Part shown: positions 1 to 6,444 of the stretch, one piece after another
Layout: the number at the start of each line of letters is the position of its first letter
Numbering within the stretch: the first letter of the stretch is position 1
Source: an uncultured Oscillospiraceae bacterium
GTDB lineage: Bacteria; Bacillota; Clostridia; Oscillospirales; Oscillospiraceae
Direction: 5' to 3'
Length of the DNA stretch: 26,884 bases
Assembly (NCBI GenBank): GCA_934661735.1
Contig: CAKUJN010000023.1
Coordinates: forward strand, 1 to 26,884
Translations under genes and position numbers: made by a program
Notes under the pieces: model-generated
The model's database searches: none
The model's input: the letters and a program-made list of their open reading frames with translations, nothing else
What the model was told of the DNA's origin: nothing

Positions 1-14
1 TGCAGAGGGATTTC

Positions 15-44
15 CGTGTGTTGGCTGCAATGTTTTTCTACGGG
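15..44 (+). repeat. Direct repeat shared with the other end of the window
   Basis: This 30-base stretch matches 26851-26880 at 27 of 30 positions in the same orientation; the mismatches are at 21, 26 and 39. Both copies lie in gene-free DNA next to the hairpin repeats. I see no coding sense in either, so it is probably part of a further dispersed intergenic repeat. Positions 45-79 hold nothing I recognise. Confidence 0.5.
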
Positions 45-79
45 GTTCTTCTGTGGCTTGCGGTACAATCCGATCCGTA

Positions 80-186
80 TCCAGCGCCTCTTTTTGCCCA
101 CTTTTTCTGGCAAGACAGAAAAAGTGGGTCTGCGAAGCAACGGCTGCGGTCTCGCCGCAAAAAGGGCACTTCCGGTGAAACCGGAC
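80..186 (+). repeat. Multi-hairpin intergenic repeat, copy A (truncated at its 5' side)
   Basis: Copy A of a repeat family also found at 2575-2781, 2904-3137 and 26352-26576. It has a perfect 13-bp stem at 97-128 (CCCACTTTTTCTG, six-base loop, CAGAAAAAGTGGG), a second stem at 145-159 (TGCGG/CCGCA) and a third near 172-185 (TCCGGT gaa ACCGGA). The upstream hairpins seen in the other three copies are missing here. The copy lies just beyond the terminator of the homocysteine methyltransferase gene. Confidence 0.85.
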
Positions 187-187
187 A

Positions 188-222
188 AAAAAGGATGCCG
201 CCCGCTGGGCCGCATCCTTTTT
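188..222 (-). terminator. Intrinsic terminator of the methyltransferase operon
   Basis: An 11-bp stem (AAAAAGGATGC with GCATCCTTTTT) continues past one C-C mismatch into GCCC/GGGC with a three-base loop. On the minus strand it ends in a T-run. It begins four bases after the stop codon at 226-228. Confidence 0.85.
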
Positions 223-225
223 ATT

Positions 226-1095
226 TTACAGGCTTTCGCGCAGCGCGCGGATATACGCCGGCGTCGTGCCGCAGCAGCCGCCAAGCAGGCTTGCGCCCGC
301 CGCGCGGAGCTTTGCCATATGTGCCGCAAACGCCTGCGCATCCATGGAATAGACCGCCGTGCCGTCGTCCAGAATCTTCGGCAGGCCGGCGTTCGGCTTT
401 GCCGCGACAGGCAGGCTGCATGCGCGCCGCATCATGGCGATTACGCTTTCCAGCTGATCGGGTCCCGACGCACAGTTGACGCCTACGGCGTCCGCGCCGA
501 GCGATTCCAGCGCCGGTGCGGCCTCGGCGGCATTGCCGTCAAAATAACATTTGCCGTCGGACTGCACCGAAAGCGTGCAGATCACAGGCAGCTCGCAGAC
601 GCTGCGGATGGCCTCGACGGCGGCCATGCACTCGCTCACGCCCATCATGGTCTCCACGGCGACCAGGTCGACGCCCGCATCTGCCAGCGCCTCCGCCTGC
701 TCACGGTAGACATCCAGAAGCGCGGCATAGCTGTGCGCGCCCGCCTCCTCGACGGGACGCCCCAGCGTCGTCATGTCGCCCGCGACGAGCGCGCGGCCGT
801 CGGCCGCTTCTCGCGTGAGTGAGACCAGCGCGCGATTCATCTCCCGCAGCCGGCCGTCCAGCCCATAGGCACGCAGAGCGGTGCGGTTGGCGCAAAAGGT
901 CGGCGCGTAAATAATCCGGCTTCCGGCCTCGGCATATCCGCGCTGAAGCGCGCGCAATGGCTCGGGATGCTCCAGCACCCACGCCTCGGTGCACACGCCG
1001 CGCGGCATTCCGGCCGCCAGCAGATTTGTGCCCGTCGCGCCGTCCAGCAGAACGGGTCCTGCGGCGCACAGCGCCGCGAATTGATCTCTTGTCAT
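226..1095 (-). CDS. Homocysteine S-methyltransferase family protein
   Basis: A 289-residue protein made of one zinc homocysteine-methyltransferase domain (the MetH N-terminal / BHMT / MmuM fold). It should move a methyl group from a donor to homocysteine in the cytoplasm to give methionine; the donor cannot be read from sequence. The N-terminus has the family's LLDGATGTNL segment. The zinc ligands are visible as C208 in NCASGP and C274-C275 in GGCCGT near the C-terminus. There is no folate or cobalamin domain, so this is either a stand-alone enzyme using a small methyl donor or one half of a split methionine synthase. It lies 19 bases after the membrane acyltransferase-like gene on the same strand and is probably co-transcribed with it. 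Shine-Dalgarno support is weak (GGAT about 11 bases upstream). Confidence 0.85.
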   Translation of the reverse strand: MTRDQFAALCAAGPVLLDGATGTNLLAAGMPRGVCTEAWVLEHPEPLRALQRGYAEAGSRIIYAPTFCANRTALRAYGLDGRLREMNRALVSLTREAADGRALVAGDMTTLGRPVEEAGAHSYAALLDVYREQAEALADAGVDLVAVETMMGVSECMAAVEAIRSVCELPVICTLSVQSDGKCYFDGNAAEAAPALESLGADAVGVNCASGPDQLESVIAMMRRACSLPVAAKPNAGLPKILDDGTAVYSMDAQAFAAHMAKLRAAGASLLGGCCGTTPAYIRALRESL

Positions 1096-1114
1096 AGGTA
1101 TGTATATCCGATGG

Positions 1115-2524
1115 TCACTCGATGTCCTTTACAACCTCTTCCAGCGGCAGATCCAGCCGTTCGGGATGCGCAAGGAACTTTTTCATGTACTTGAGCGTCG
1201 TGGCGAAATAGAAGCCGTCGCAGATGCGCTCATCGGTGTTGACGGTATAGTCCACATACTTGCGCTGGACGATGTTTCCCTCCGCGTCGATTTCGTTTTT
1301 GCGGTATTTGCAGCCGAACGCAACAAAGACCGGCAGGTTGCCGAAATCATACAGATGGTGGACAATCGGCGGAATGCCGAGCGAGCCCATGGAGGTAAAG
1401 AAGATCGAGCCGTGGAACGGACTGACCTCCAGCAGGAATTTCGGCAGCAGGCCGAAATAGTCCATCGTCTTGAGCACCCAGACGGCAAACTTGAACACCA
1501 CGCCTGGGATCAGCGACAGCGCCTTTGCGGTCTTGTCAAAGTCGCTCGCGTCCGTGCCGCCCTTGATGCGCTCAACCTGCGCGTTAAACTTGCGGTAAAT
1601 ATCCTCCACCGTGTCTGTCGGCGTCAGGTGCAGTTTCATCGCGCTTTCGGGTGCGTCGGTGGCCATTTCCTCCTTGACCATCATGCAGAACTGGATATCC
1701 TCATCGCGCGTGTAGACCTGCTGTCCGGACAGGAATCGGTTGAGCGCCGGATATTTTGCCACACAGCGCACATAGGACGCCAGAAATACATGCGTAATGC
1801 CGAAATTGTGCAGGCCCTGCCGCCGCTTTTCGCGGATATAGCGCTCCATGGCCGTGATTTCCACCGTGTCGCGCACAAAGTTGGATGCGGGCACGCGGTT
1901 CGGCATGATATAGTTGCTGACGACCTGCACTGGGTCCAGCGAGCGCAGCTTGCGCCCGTCGGGGCGGTCGCCCCAGGTGGGATAATAGCGGTTGTCCAGA
2001 TGAATCTTGACCGCGCAGGTGGTCAGAAGCGCGCCGGACAGCATCAGAATGTCCGCAAGATTTTCGCGCAGAATCTCAAGCTTTTCGGGATTCAGCGCCG
2101 AGCGGCACTCATACAGCACCACCCCCAGCGCGCCCAGCAGCATCAGCGGCAGCAGAATCACATGCGGCTTGCCGGAGATGACCGCGGCATAGACCGACGC
2201 GAACACCAGATACGCAAGCCAGCACAGCAGGACATAGCGCAGCCACATGGTGCCAACAGACACGCGGACGCCGAAATAGACGGCGGCCATAAAAACCGGC
2301 ACGGCCGTGCGATACAGGTGCTGCTCACCGTCGGTCAGAACAATCAGCGCATAGATCAGGCATGCCGCAGCCGGCAATACGATTTGAAGCCACACCGTCT
2401 TTGCATCTGCGCCTTTCCCGCAGAAATATGCGATGCGGACGATCACCGAACACACCAGAGCCAGCGCCGCCAGCCAGACCAGAATATTCTTCCGGCTGAC
2501 GTAGTAGGCAATTCTCTTTTTCAT
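1115..2524 (-). CDS. Membrane protein with a C-terminal 2-oxoacid dehydrogenase acyltransferase (E2/CAT)-like domain
   Basis: A 469-residue protein. Residues 1 to about 170 hold five or six hydrophobic segments (about 13-34, 44-63, 71-90, 93-115, 120-138, 156-168). Residues from about 175 to the end resemble the catalytic domain of lipoamide acyltransferases and chloramphenicol acetyltransferase, with a PALN block, an FFTSMGSLGI strand and a final D-E-R-I-C-D-G-F motif. In active family members that last motif is HxxxDG with a catalytic His. Here the aligned residue is Glu432, while Asp436 and Gly437 are kept, so ordinary acyl transfer is doubtful. There is no lipoyl or E1/E3-binding domain. 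Upstream is a promoter whose -10 box lies only six bases before the ATG, and no ribosome site is visible. The substrate is unknown. It is the first gene of a likely operon with the homocysteine methyltransferase. Confidence 0.7.
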   Translation of the reverse strand: MKKRIAYYVSRKNILVWLAALALVCSVIVRIAYFCGKGADAKTVWLQIVLPAAACLIYALIVLTDGEQHLYRTAVPVFMAAVYFGVRVSVGTMWLRYVLLCWLAYLVFASVYAAVISGKPHVILLPLMLLGALGVVLYECRSALNPEKLEILRENLADILMLSGALLTTCAVKIHLDNRYYPTWGDRPDGRKLRSLDPVQVVSNYIMPNRVPASNFVRDTVEITAMERYIREKRRQGLHNFGITHVFLASYVRCVAKYPALNRFLSGQQVYTRDEDIQFCMMVKEEMATDAPESAMKLHLTPTDTVEDIYRKFNAQVERIKGGTDASDFDKTAKALSLIPGVVFKFAVWVLKTMDYFGLLPKFLLEVSPFHGSIFFTSMGSLGIPPIVHHLYDFGNLPVFVAFGCKYRKNEIDAEGNIVQRKYVDYTVNTDERICDGFYFATTLKYMKKFLAHPERLDLPLEEVVKDIE

Positions 2525-2530
2525 ATGTCT

Positions 2531-2558
2531 ATCATATCACATTTTTTCACTGTGGCAA
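2531..2558 (-). promoter_or_regulatory. Sigma-A type promoter for the membrane acyltransferase-like gene
   Basis: On the minus strand, TTGCCA (2558-2553), a 16-base spacer and TATGAT (2536-2531). The start codon is at 2524, so transcription would begin at or next to the A of the ATG. No Shine-Dalgarno is present, which points to a leaderless transcript. Confidence 0.6.
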
Positions 2559-2574
2559 AGCTTTTTTCCTGACG

Positions 2575-2781
2575 GCCCGTTTGTCCGGTTTCACCGGAAC
2601 TACTGATTTTAACAGCGACGCTGTAACTGTGCCTTCGGCGACCCACTTTTTCTGTCTTGCCAGAAAAAGTGGGCAAAAAGAGGCGCTGGAAAACGATTTA
2701 TGGCGCTTACGCGCAGATTCTTTTCAACGCCCTCTTCGGGCGCAAGGCCAATACGTTCCCGATAGCTTATGGTTCCGATGA
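2575..2781 (-). repeat. Multi-hairpin intergenic repeat, copy B (reverse)
   Basis: Read on the minus strand this aligns with copies C and D over its whole length and with copy A over its 3' half. Hairpins on the plus strand: TCCGGT/ACCGGA near 2585-2600, ACAGC/GCTGT near 2612-2625, a perfect 13-bp stem at 2642-2673, a GCGC pair near 2705-2715, and a GCCC/GGGC pair near 2732-2746. The short translated peptides here are by-products of the repeat, not genes. Confidence 0.85.
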
Positions 2782-2855
2782 ATGTACTACAAGCAGTCGC
2801 GGATAGCTGGCAACGGGTCTTGGTTCTGCTCATTTTGGGAATACTCGGCAGTTAG
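2782..2855. other. Gene-free spacer
   Basis: I see no gene, promoter or repeat in this stretch between repeat copy B and the MITE-like unit. Confidence 0.5.
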
Positions 2856-2872
2856 GATTCTGCACAGCAGGT

Positions 2873-2903
2873 TGTAGGGGCCATGTGGGCATCGGCCCCT
2901 ACA
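2873..2903. repeat. GGGCC palindrome family, copy 1
   Basis: TGTAGGGGCC pairs with GGCCCCTACA around a CATGTGGGCATC core. Other copies are at 3138-3164, 26576-26603 and 26658-26684. The left arm here lacks one G found in the others, leaving a bulge. Confidence 0.8.
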
Positions 2904-3137
2904 AACCTGTAAGCAATATTGGAACCAAAAGCTGTAGGGAAAGTCACAGTTTTGCGCCCGAATAGGGCGTTCAGGCCGCGGAGCGGCCAAAAATTCGCGC
3001 GCGTCAGCGCGCAATATATCGCGTCTCCACGCGCATCTTTTTGCCTACTTTTTCTGGCAAGACAGAAAAAGTAGGTCTGCGAAGCAACGGTTACGGTGTT
3101 GCCGTGTCAACGGCAGTTCCGGTGAAACCGGACAAGC
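2904..3137 (+). repeat. Multi-hairpin intergenic repeat, copy C
   Basis: This aligns along its full length with the reverse complement of 26352-26576. Features in order: a shared ACCTGTAAGCAATAT segment, a GCGCCC/GGGCGT hairpin near 2953-2971, a GCGCGC/GCGCGC hairpin near 2996-3012, the long stem at 3044-3075, a TACGG/CCGTG stem near 3090-3106, and TCCGGT/ACCGGA near 3118-3132. The long stem reads CCTAC...GTAGG where copies A and B read CCCAC...GTGGG, a matched change on both arms. Confidence 0.85.
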
Positions 3138-3164
3138 GGGCCGATGTGGGCATCGGCCCCTACA
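3138..3164. repeat. GGGCC palindrome family, copy 2
   Basis: A perfect 9-bp stem, GGGCCGATG / CATCGGCCC, with loop TGGG, followed by CTACA. It forms the inner part of the right end of the MITE-like unit. Confidence 0.85.
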
Positions 3165-3208
3165 GGGTGCTGTGCAGAATCGCCAAAGGCACCTCCGGTG
3201 CCAGCCGG

Positions 3209-3235
3209 AAAAAGGGCCAACAGAGTCGTCGGCCC
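3209..3235 (-). terminator. Intrinsic terminator of the tRNA nucleotidyltransferase gene, resembling a decayed palindrome copy
   Basis: On the minus strand, GGGCCGAC and GTTGGCCC form an 8-bp stem (one G-T pair) with loop GACTCT, followed by TTTTT. It begins directly after the stop codon. The first 11 bases including the stop, GTAGGGGCCGA, are identical to the start of the GGGCC palindrome family. Confidence 0.75.
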
Positions 3236-4351
3236 CTACTGGCTCTCCTCCTGCGCCAGGCGCAGGAGCGTTTCGCGCGTATTGTCCTCCGGATGGACCA
3301 GCACATGCGCCAGCAGACGTTTCAGCGTCCGGCCGACCTGCGCGCCGGAAAGCGCCGGCAGGTCGCGGCCCGTCACGGCCAGCTGCCGCAGGCTGATGCA
3401 GTCGCCGGAGGCGAGAAGCTGCTCCCAGAGCGCGGATTTTCCGGCCAGCTGCGCGACCAGCGCCGCTGTTTCCGCGCCGCGCTCCGCCGCGATGCGCTTG
3501 AGCGCCGGCATATCCGGCTCCGGCGTATACGCCGCCGCGGCGCGCGTGATCCGCACGCCAAGTCCGGACGGCAGGCGGAACACCTCGGGCGAAAGCTCCG
3601 GCAGCAGGATCTTCAGCGCCGTCCAGCGCGTCGCCTGCTCACACGGAACCTCTGCCAGCCAGTCGAGCCGCACCGTGCGCACAAGCCCGCAGGGCCTTAA
3701 AAGTCCGGCGGAAAGCATTTTTTCCAGCAGCTGCGGCCGTGGAGACAGCAGCGTTTTTTCCGTTTCCTCGCGGATACGCTCATGCGACAGGGCGGCGCAG
3801 CCGTCCGCGCAGGCAAAAACCGCAGCTTCCGTCGCCGCGTCCAGCCGGAAGCCCAGCTGCGCCGCGAAGCGGCAGGCGCGCAGCATCCGGAGCGCGTCCT
3901 CGCGGAAGCGCGCCTCCGGCCGTCCGACGGCTCGCAGAATTCCCGCGCGCAGATCGTCCTGCCCGCCGTAATAATCATACAGATTCCCGCGCAGATCCAT
4001 CGCCATGGCGTTGACCGTGAAGTCGCGCCGCGCCAGATCGCCGCGCAGCGATGTGACAAACAAAACCGTGTCCGGATGCCGGCCGTCATGATATGCGCCG
4101 TCGGCGCGGAACGTCGTGACCTCGGCCTGCGCGCCGTCCTCAAAAACCGTCACCGTTCCGTGGCGGATGCCGGTTGGCACGCAGTGCACGAACAGCGCCA
4201 GCACCTGCTCCGGCCGCGCGGACGTGGTCACGTCCCAGTCGTGAACGGGCCGGCACAGCAGCGTGTCGCGCACGCAGCCGCCGACAAAATACGCCGCAAA
4301 GCCCGCCTGCTCCAGCCGCCGCACAATCGCGTCGGGCCGTCTGCTCCGCAT
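3236..4351 (-). CDS. cca: CCA tRNA nucleotidyltransferase
   Basis: A 371-residue class II nucleotidyltransferase that builds or repairs the 3' CCA end of tRNAs from CTP and ATP. Residues 23-29 carry the GGCVRD nucleotide-binding motif, followed by the metal-binding DWD at 38-40. RRDFTVN at 108-114 is the motif that separates this family from other polymerases, and the RFREDALRMLRACRF block starts the tRNA-binding helical part. I set the start at the ATG at 4351, preceded by GGAAGGGGG at proper spacing; the open frame runs far upstream but has no other supported start. A promoter lies at 4383-4411. The stop codon TAG is inside a diverged palindromic repeat that also forms the terminator. Poly(A) polymerase belongs to the same superfamily, but length and motifs favour the CCA enzyme. 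Confidence 0.9.
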   Translation of the reverse strand: MRSRRPDAIVRRLEQAGFAAYFVGGCVRDTLLCRPVHDWDVTTSARPEQVLALFVHCVPTGIRHGTVTVFEDGAQAEVTTFRADGAYHDGRHPDTVLFVTSLRGDLARRDFTVNAMAMDLRGNLYDYYGGQDDLRAGILRAVGRPEARFREDALRMLRACRFAAQLGFRLDAATEAAVFACADGCAALSHERIREETEKTLLSPRPQLLEKMLSAGLLRPCGLVRTVRLDWLAEVPCEQATRWTALKILLPELSPEVFRLPSGLGVRITRAAAAYTPEPDMPALKRIAAERGAETAALVAQLAGKSALWEQLLASGDCISLRQLAVTGRDLPALSGAQVGRTLKRLLAHVLVHPEDNTRETLLRLAQEESQ

Positions 4352-4382
4352 ATGCGCGTCCCCCTTCCGTCCGTTTTTCAGT

Positions 4383-4411
4383 ATTATACCAGAATTTGCG
4401 CGGCATGCAAA
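4383..4411 (-). promoter_or_regulatory. Promoter of the CCA tRNA nucleotidyltransferase gene
   Basis: On the minus strand, TTTGCA (4411-4406), a 17-base spacer and TATAAT (4388-4383), with an extended -10 (TGGTATAAT). It is back-to-back with the glgB promoter. Confidence 0.75.
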
Positions 4412-4462
4412 CACGCACTTCGGACCGCCGCGGCATTTGCTTCCATTTTTCGGCGGTTTGCG

Positions 4463-4491
4463 TTGAAGCATGGCAAAGGGTGTGGTATAAT
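4463..4491 (+). promoter_or_regulatory. Promoter of glgB
   Basis: TTGAAG (4463-4468), 17 bases, then TATAAT (4486-4491), with an extended -10 TG. This leaves a leader of about 30 bases before the ATG at 4529. Confidence 0.8.
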
Positions 4492-4528
4492 GAGCAAAAT
4501 AAAACCGCGAGAGGAGAAAGGAAACGCC

Positions 4529-6403
4529 ATGCAGGAAACGTTCTTCGGCGAGCTGGACCGGTATCTGTTCCACCGCGGCACACACTATGAAATCTATGAA
4601 AAAATGGGTGCGCATCCCTGTACGCGCGACGGCGTGGAGGGCGTGCAGTTTGTTCTCTGGGCGCCGAACGCGAGGGCTGTCAGCGTCGTCTGCGACCGCA
4701 ACGGCTGGCGGCCGGACGCCGACCCCATGGAGCCGTCCGACGGCATCTGGGAGCGCTTCATCCCCGCGCTTACCTGCGGAGAGCGCTATAAATACTGCAT
4801 CACACGCGCCGACGGCACGCAGGTTCTGAAAAGCGACCCCTACGCGTTCCGCACCGAGCTCCGGCCGCACAACGCCTCGGTTGTTACGGATGTGGAGGGC
4901 TTCGGCTGGCAGGACGGCGCGTGGTGCGCAGCACAGAAGCCGGACGGCTTTCTCACGCAGCCGATGGCCGTGTATGAGGTGCATCCCGCCTCGTGGCGGC
5001 AGCATCCCGACGGCTCGTATTACAACTACCGTCAGCTTGCGGCAGAGCTTTCGGACTATGTGCTGGACATGGGCTATACGCATGTCGAGCTGATGGGCAT
5101 CTGCGAATATCCCTACGACCCGTCGTGGGGCTATCAGGTGACGGGCTATTACGCGCCCACCGCGCGCTATGGCAGTCCCGAGGACTTCATGTTTTTCGTC
5201 GATTATCTGCACCGGAAAAACATCGGCGTGATTCTGGACTGGGTGCCGGCGCACTTTCCAAAGGACGACTACGGCCTTGCCGATTTTGACGGTACGCCGG
5301 TCTATGAATACGCCGACCCGCTGCGCGCCGAATACCCCCAGTGGGGCACAAAGGCGTTTGATCTGAGCAAGCCCGAGGTCACAAATTTCCTCATCGGCTC
5401 GGCGCTGTTCTGGGTCCGGCAGTATCACATCGACGCACTGCGCGTGGACGCGGTGGCCTCGATGATGTACAACAGCTTCGGCCGCGAAAAATGGCGTCCC
5501 AACCGCTATGGCGGCGAGCACAACCTGGACGGCTTTGAGTTCTTCCGCCATCTCAGCAGCGTCCTGCGCGACAAGACCGCAGGCTATCTGATTGCCGAGG
5601 ACTCGTCCATTCTGGCCGGCATGACAAAGCCCGCCGCCGAGGGCGGCTTCGGCTTCGGGCTGAAGTGGAACATGGGCTGGATGAACGAGGTCATCCGGTA
5701 TATCAACGAAAAGCCCATCAACCGCAAATACCACCACCATCTGATGACGCACACGCTGGAATACGCGTTTGACGAGCATTATATTCTGGTTTTGTCGCAC
5801 GACGAGGTCGTCTACGGTAAGGGCTCGATGTTCAACAAGTCCCCGGGAAACCGGATGGAGAAATTCGGCTCGCTCAAGACGTGCTATACCATGATGATGG
5901 GGCACCCCGGCAAAAAGCTTCTGTTCATGGGGCAGGACTTCGGTCAGGAGCGCGAATGGGATTTCCGTGGACAGCTGGACTGGGAGCTTTGCAGCGAGCA
6001 GGGTCACCACGACGTGCAGGACTGCTGGCGCAGGCTTCTGACGCTCTACCGGACGCATCCGGTTCTGTACAGCGACACCGCCCCCGCATCGTTTGAGTGG
6101 GTCAACAGCGGCGACGTCGAGCGCAGTATTTTCTCCTTTATCCGCCGCAACCCGTGGAATTACAACGACGCGCTGCTGTTTGTATGCAATTTCACGCCGG
6201 TCGGATACCCGGAGTTTTCCGTCGGCTGCCCGCTGGGCGGGCTGTACCGCCGCGTATTCACCACCACACCGGACAGCGGCGAGTGGAAGGGCCGCCCCGT
6301 GCGCGACCTGTGCGACAGCCGCCCGTGGCGGCTGAAGTACCCGCTCGGCGCGTATGAGTCCGTCGTATTCTCTGTGCCGTCGCGCCATCCCCGCAAAAAA
6401 TAA
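4529..6403 (+). CDS. glgB: 1,4-alpha-glucan branching enzyme
   Basis: A 624-residue GH13 enzyme that makes alpha-1,6 branches in glycogen in the cytoplasm. An N-terminal beta-sandwich (CBM48-like, about residues 35-110, with FVLWAPNA) precedes the barrel, which opens near MAVYEVHPASW. Active-site residues are D307 in ALRVDAV (nucleophile), E357 in IAEDSS (acid/base) and D425 in SHDE. DWVPAHFP is the first conserved GH13 region. The frame is open upstream, but the ATG at 4529 has GAGGAGAAAGG before it and a promoter at 4463-4491, so I start there. Its length is typical of the shorter GlgB proteins. No other glycogen genes lie in the window. An M32 carboxypeptidase follows after 41 bases on the same strand and may share the transcript. 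Confidence 0.93.
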   Translation: MQETFFGELDRYLFHRGTHYEIYEKMGAHPCTRDGVEGVQFVLWAPNARAVSVVCDRNGWRPDADPMEPSDGIWERFIPALTCGERYKYCITRADGTQVLKSDPYAFRTELRPHNASVVTDVEGFGWQDGAWCAAQKPDGFLTQPMAVYEVHPASWRQHPDGSYYNYRQLAAELSDYVLDMGYTHVELMGICEYPYDPSWGYQVTGYYAPTARYGSPEDFMFFVDYLHRKNIGVILDWVPAHFPKDDYGLADFDGTPVYEYADPLRAEYPQWGTKAFDLSKPEVTNFLIGSALFWVRQYHIDALRVDAVASMMYNSFGREKWRPNRYGGEHNLDGFEFFRHLSSVLRDKTAGYLIAEDSSILAGMTKPAAEGGFGFGLKWNMGWMNEVIRYINEKPINRKYHHHLMTHTLEYAFDEHYILVLSHDEVVYGKGSMFNKSPGNRMEKFGSLKTCYTMMMGHPGKKLLFMGQDFGQEREWDFRGQLDWELCSEQGHHDVQDCWRRLLTLYRTHPVLYSDTAPASFEWVNSGDVERSIFSFIRRNPWNYNDALLFVCNFTPVGYPEFSVGCPLGGLYRRVFTTTPDSGEWKGRPVRDLCDSRPWRLKYPLGAYESVVFSVPSRHPRKK

Positions 6404-6444
6404 CACCCCGCATCCGATTTCACCAGTTTCAGGAGGAGCATTCT

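Larger units (their letters stand above)
2856..3181. mobile_element. MITE-like unit with terminal inverted repeats, carrying repeat copy C
   Basis: The ends at 2856-2882 and 3155-3181 are inverted repeats. They begin GATTCTGCACAGCA, have three mismatches, then share TGTAGGGGCC (24 of 27 positions). The palindrome family of 2873-2903 and 3138-3164 sits inside each end. The 326-base unit encodes nothing and encloses multi-hairpin copy C. I found no clear target-site duplication, so past mobility is inferred only from the terminal symmetry. Confidence 0.45.

Noticed and set aside
16..822. Plus-strand open frame at the window start
   Set aside because: It reads through the repeat, through a terminator, and then antisense to the homocysteine methyltransferase gene.
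2609..2833. Short reading frames giving HFFWQDRKSGS-like peptides in the repeat islands
   Set aside because: The peptides come from the palindromic hairpin repeat and recur in different frames wherever it occurs. They are not genes.
80..3137. Possibility that the repeats form a CRISPR array
   Set aside because: Copies are few, far apart, in both orientations and about 230 bases long with no regular spacers, and no cas gene is present.
4352..6406. Minus-strand open frame continuing upstream of the CCA enzyme through the glgB region
   Set aside because: It is antisense to a clear branching enzyme gene. The CCA protein's own promoter and ribosome site lie at 4352-4411, and the upstream translation has no family resemblance.
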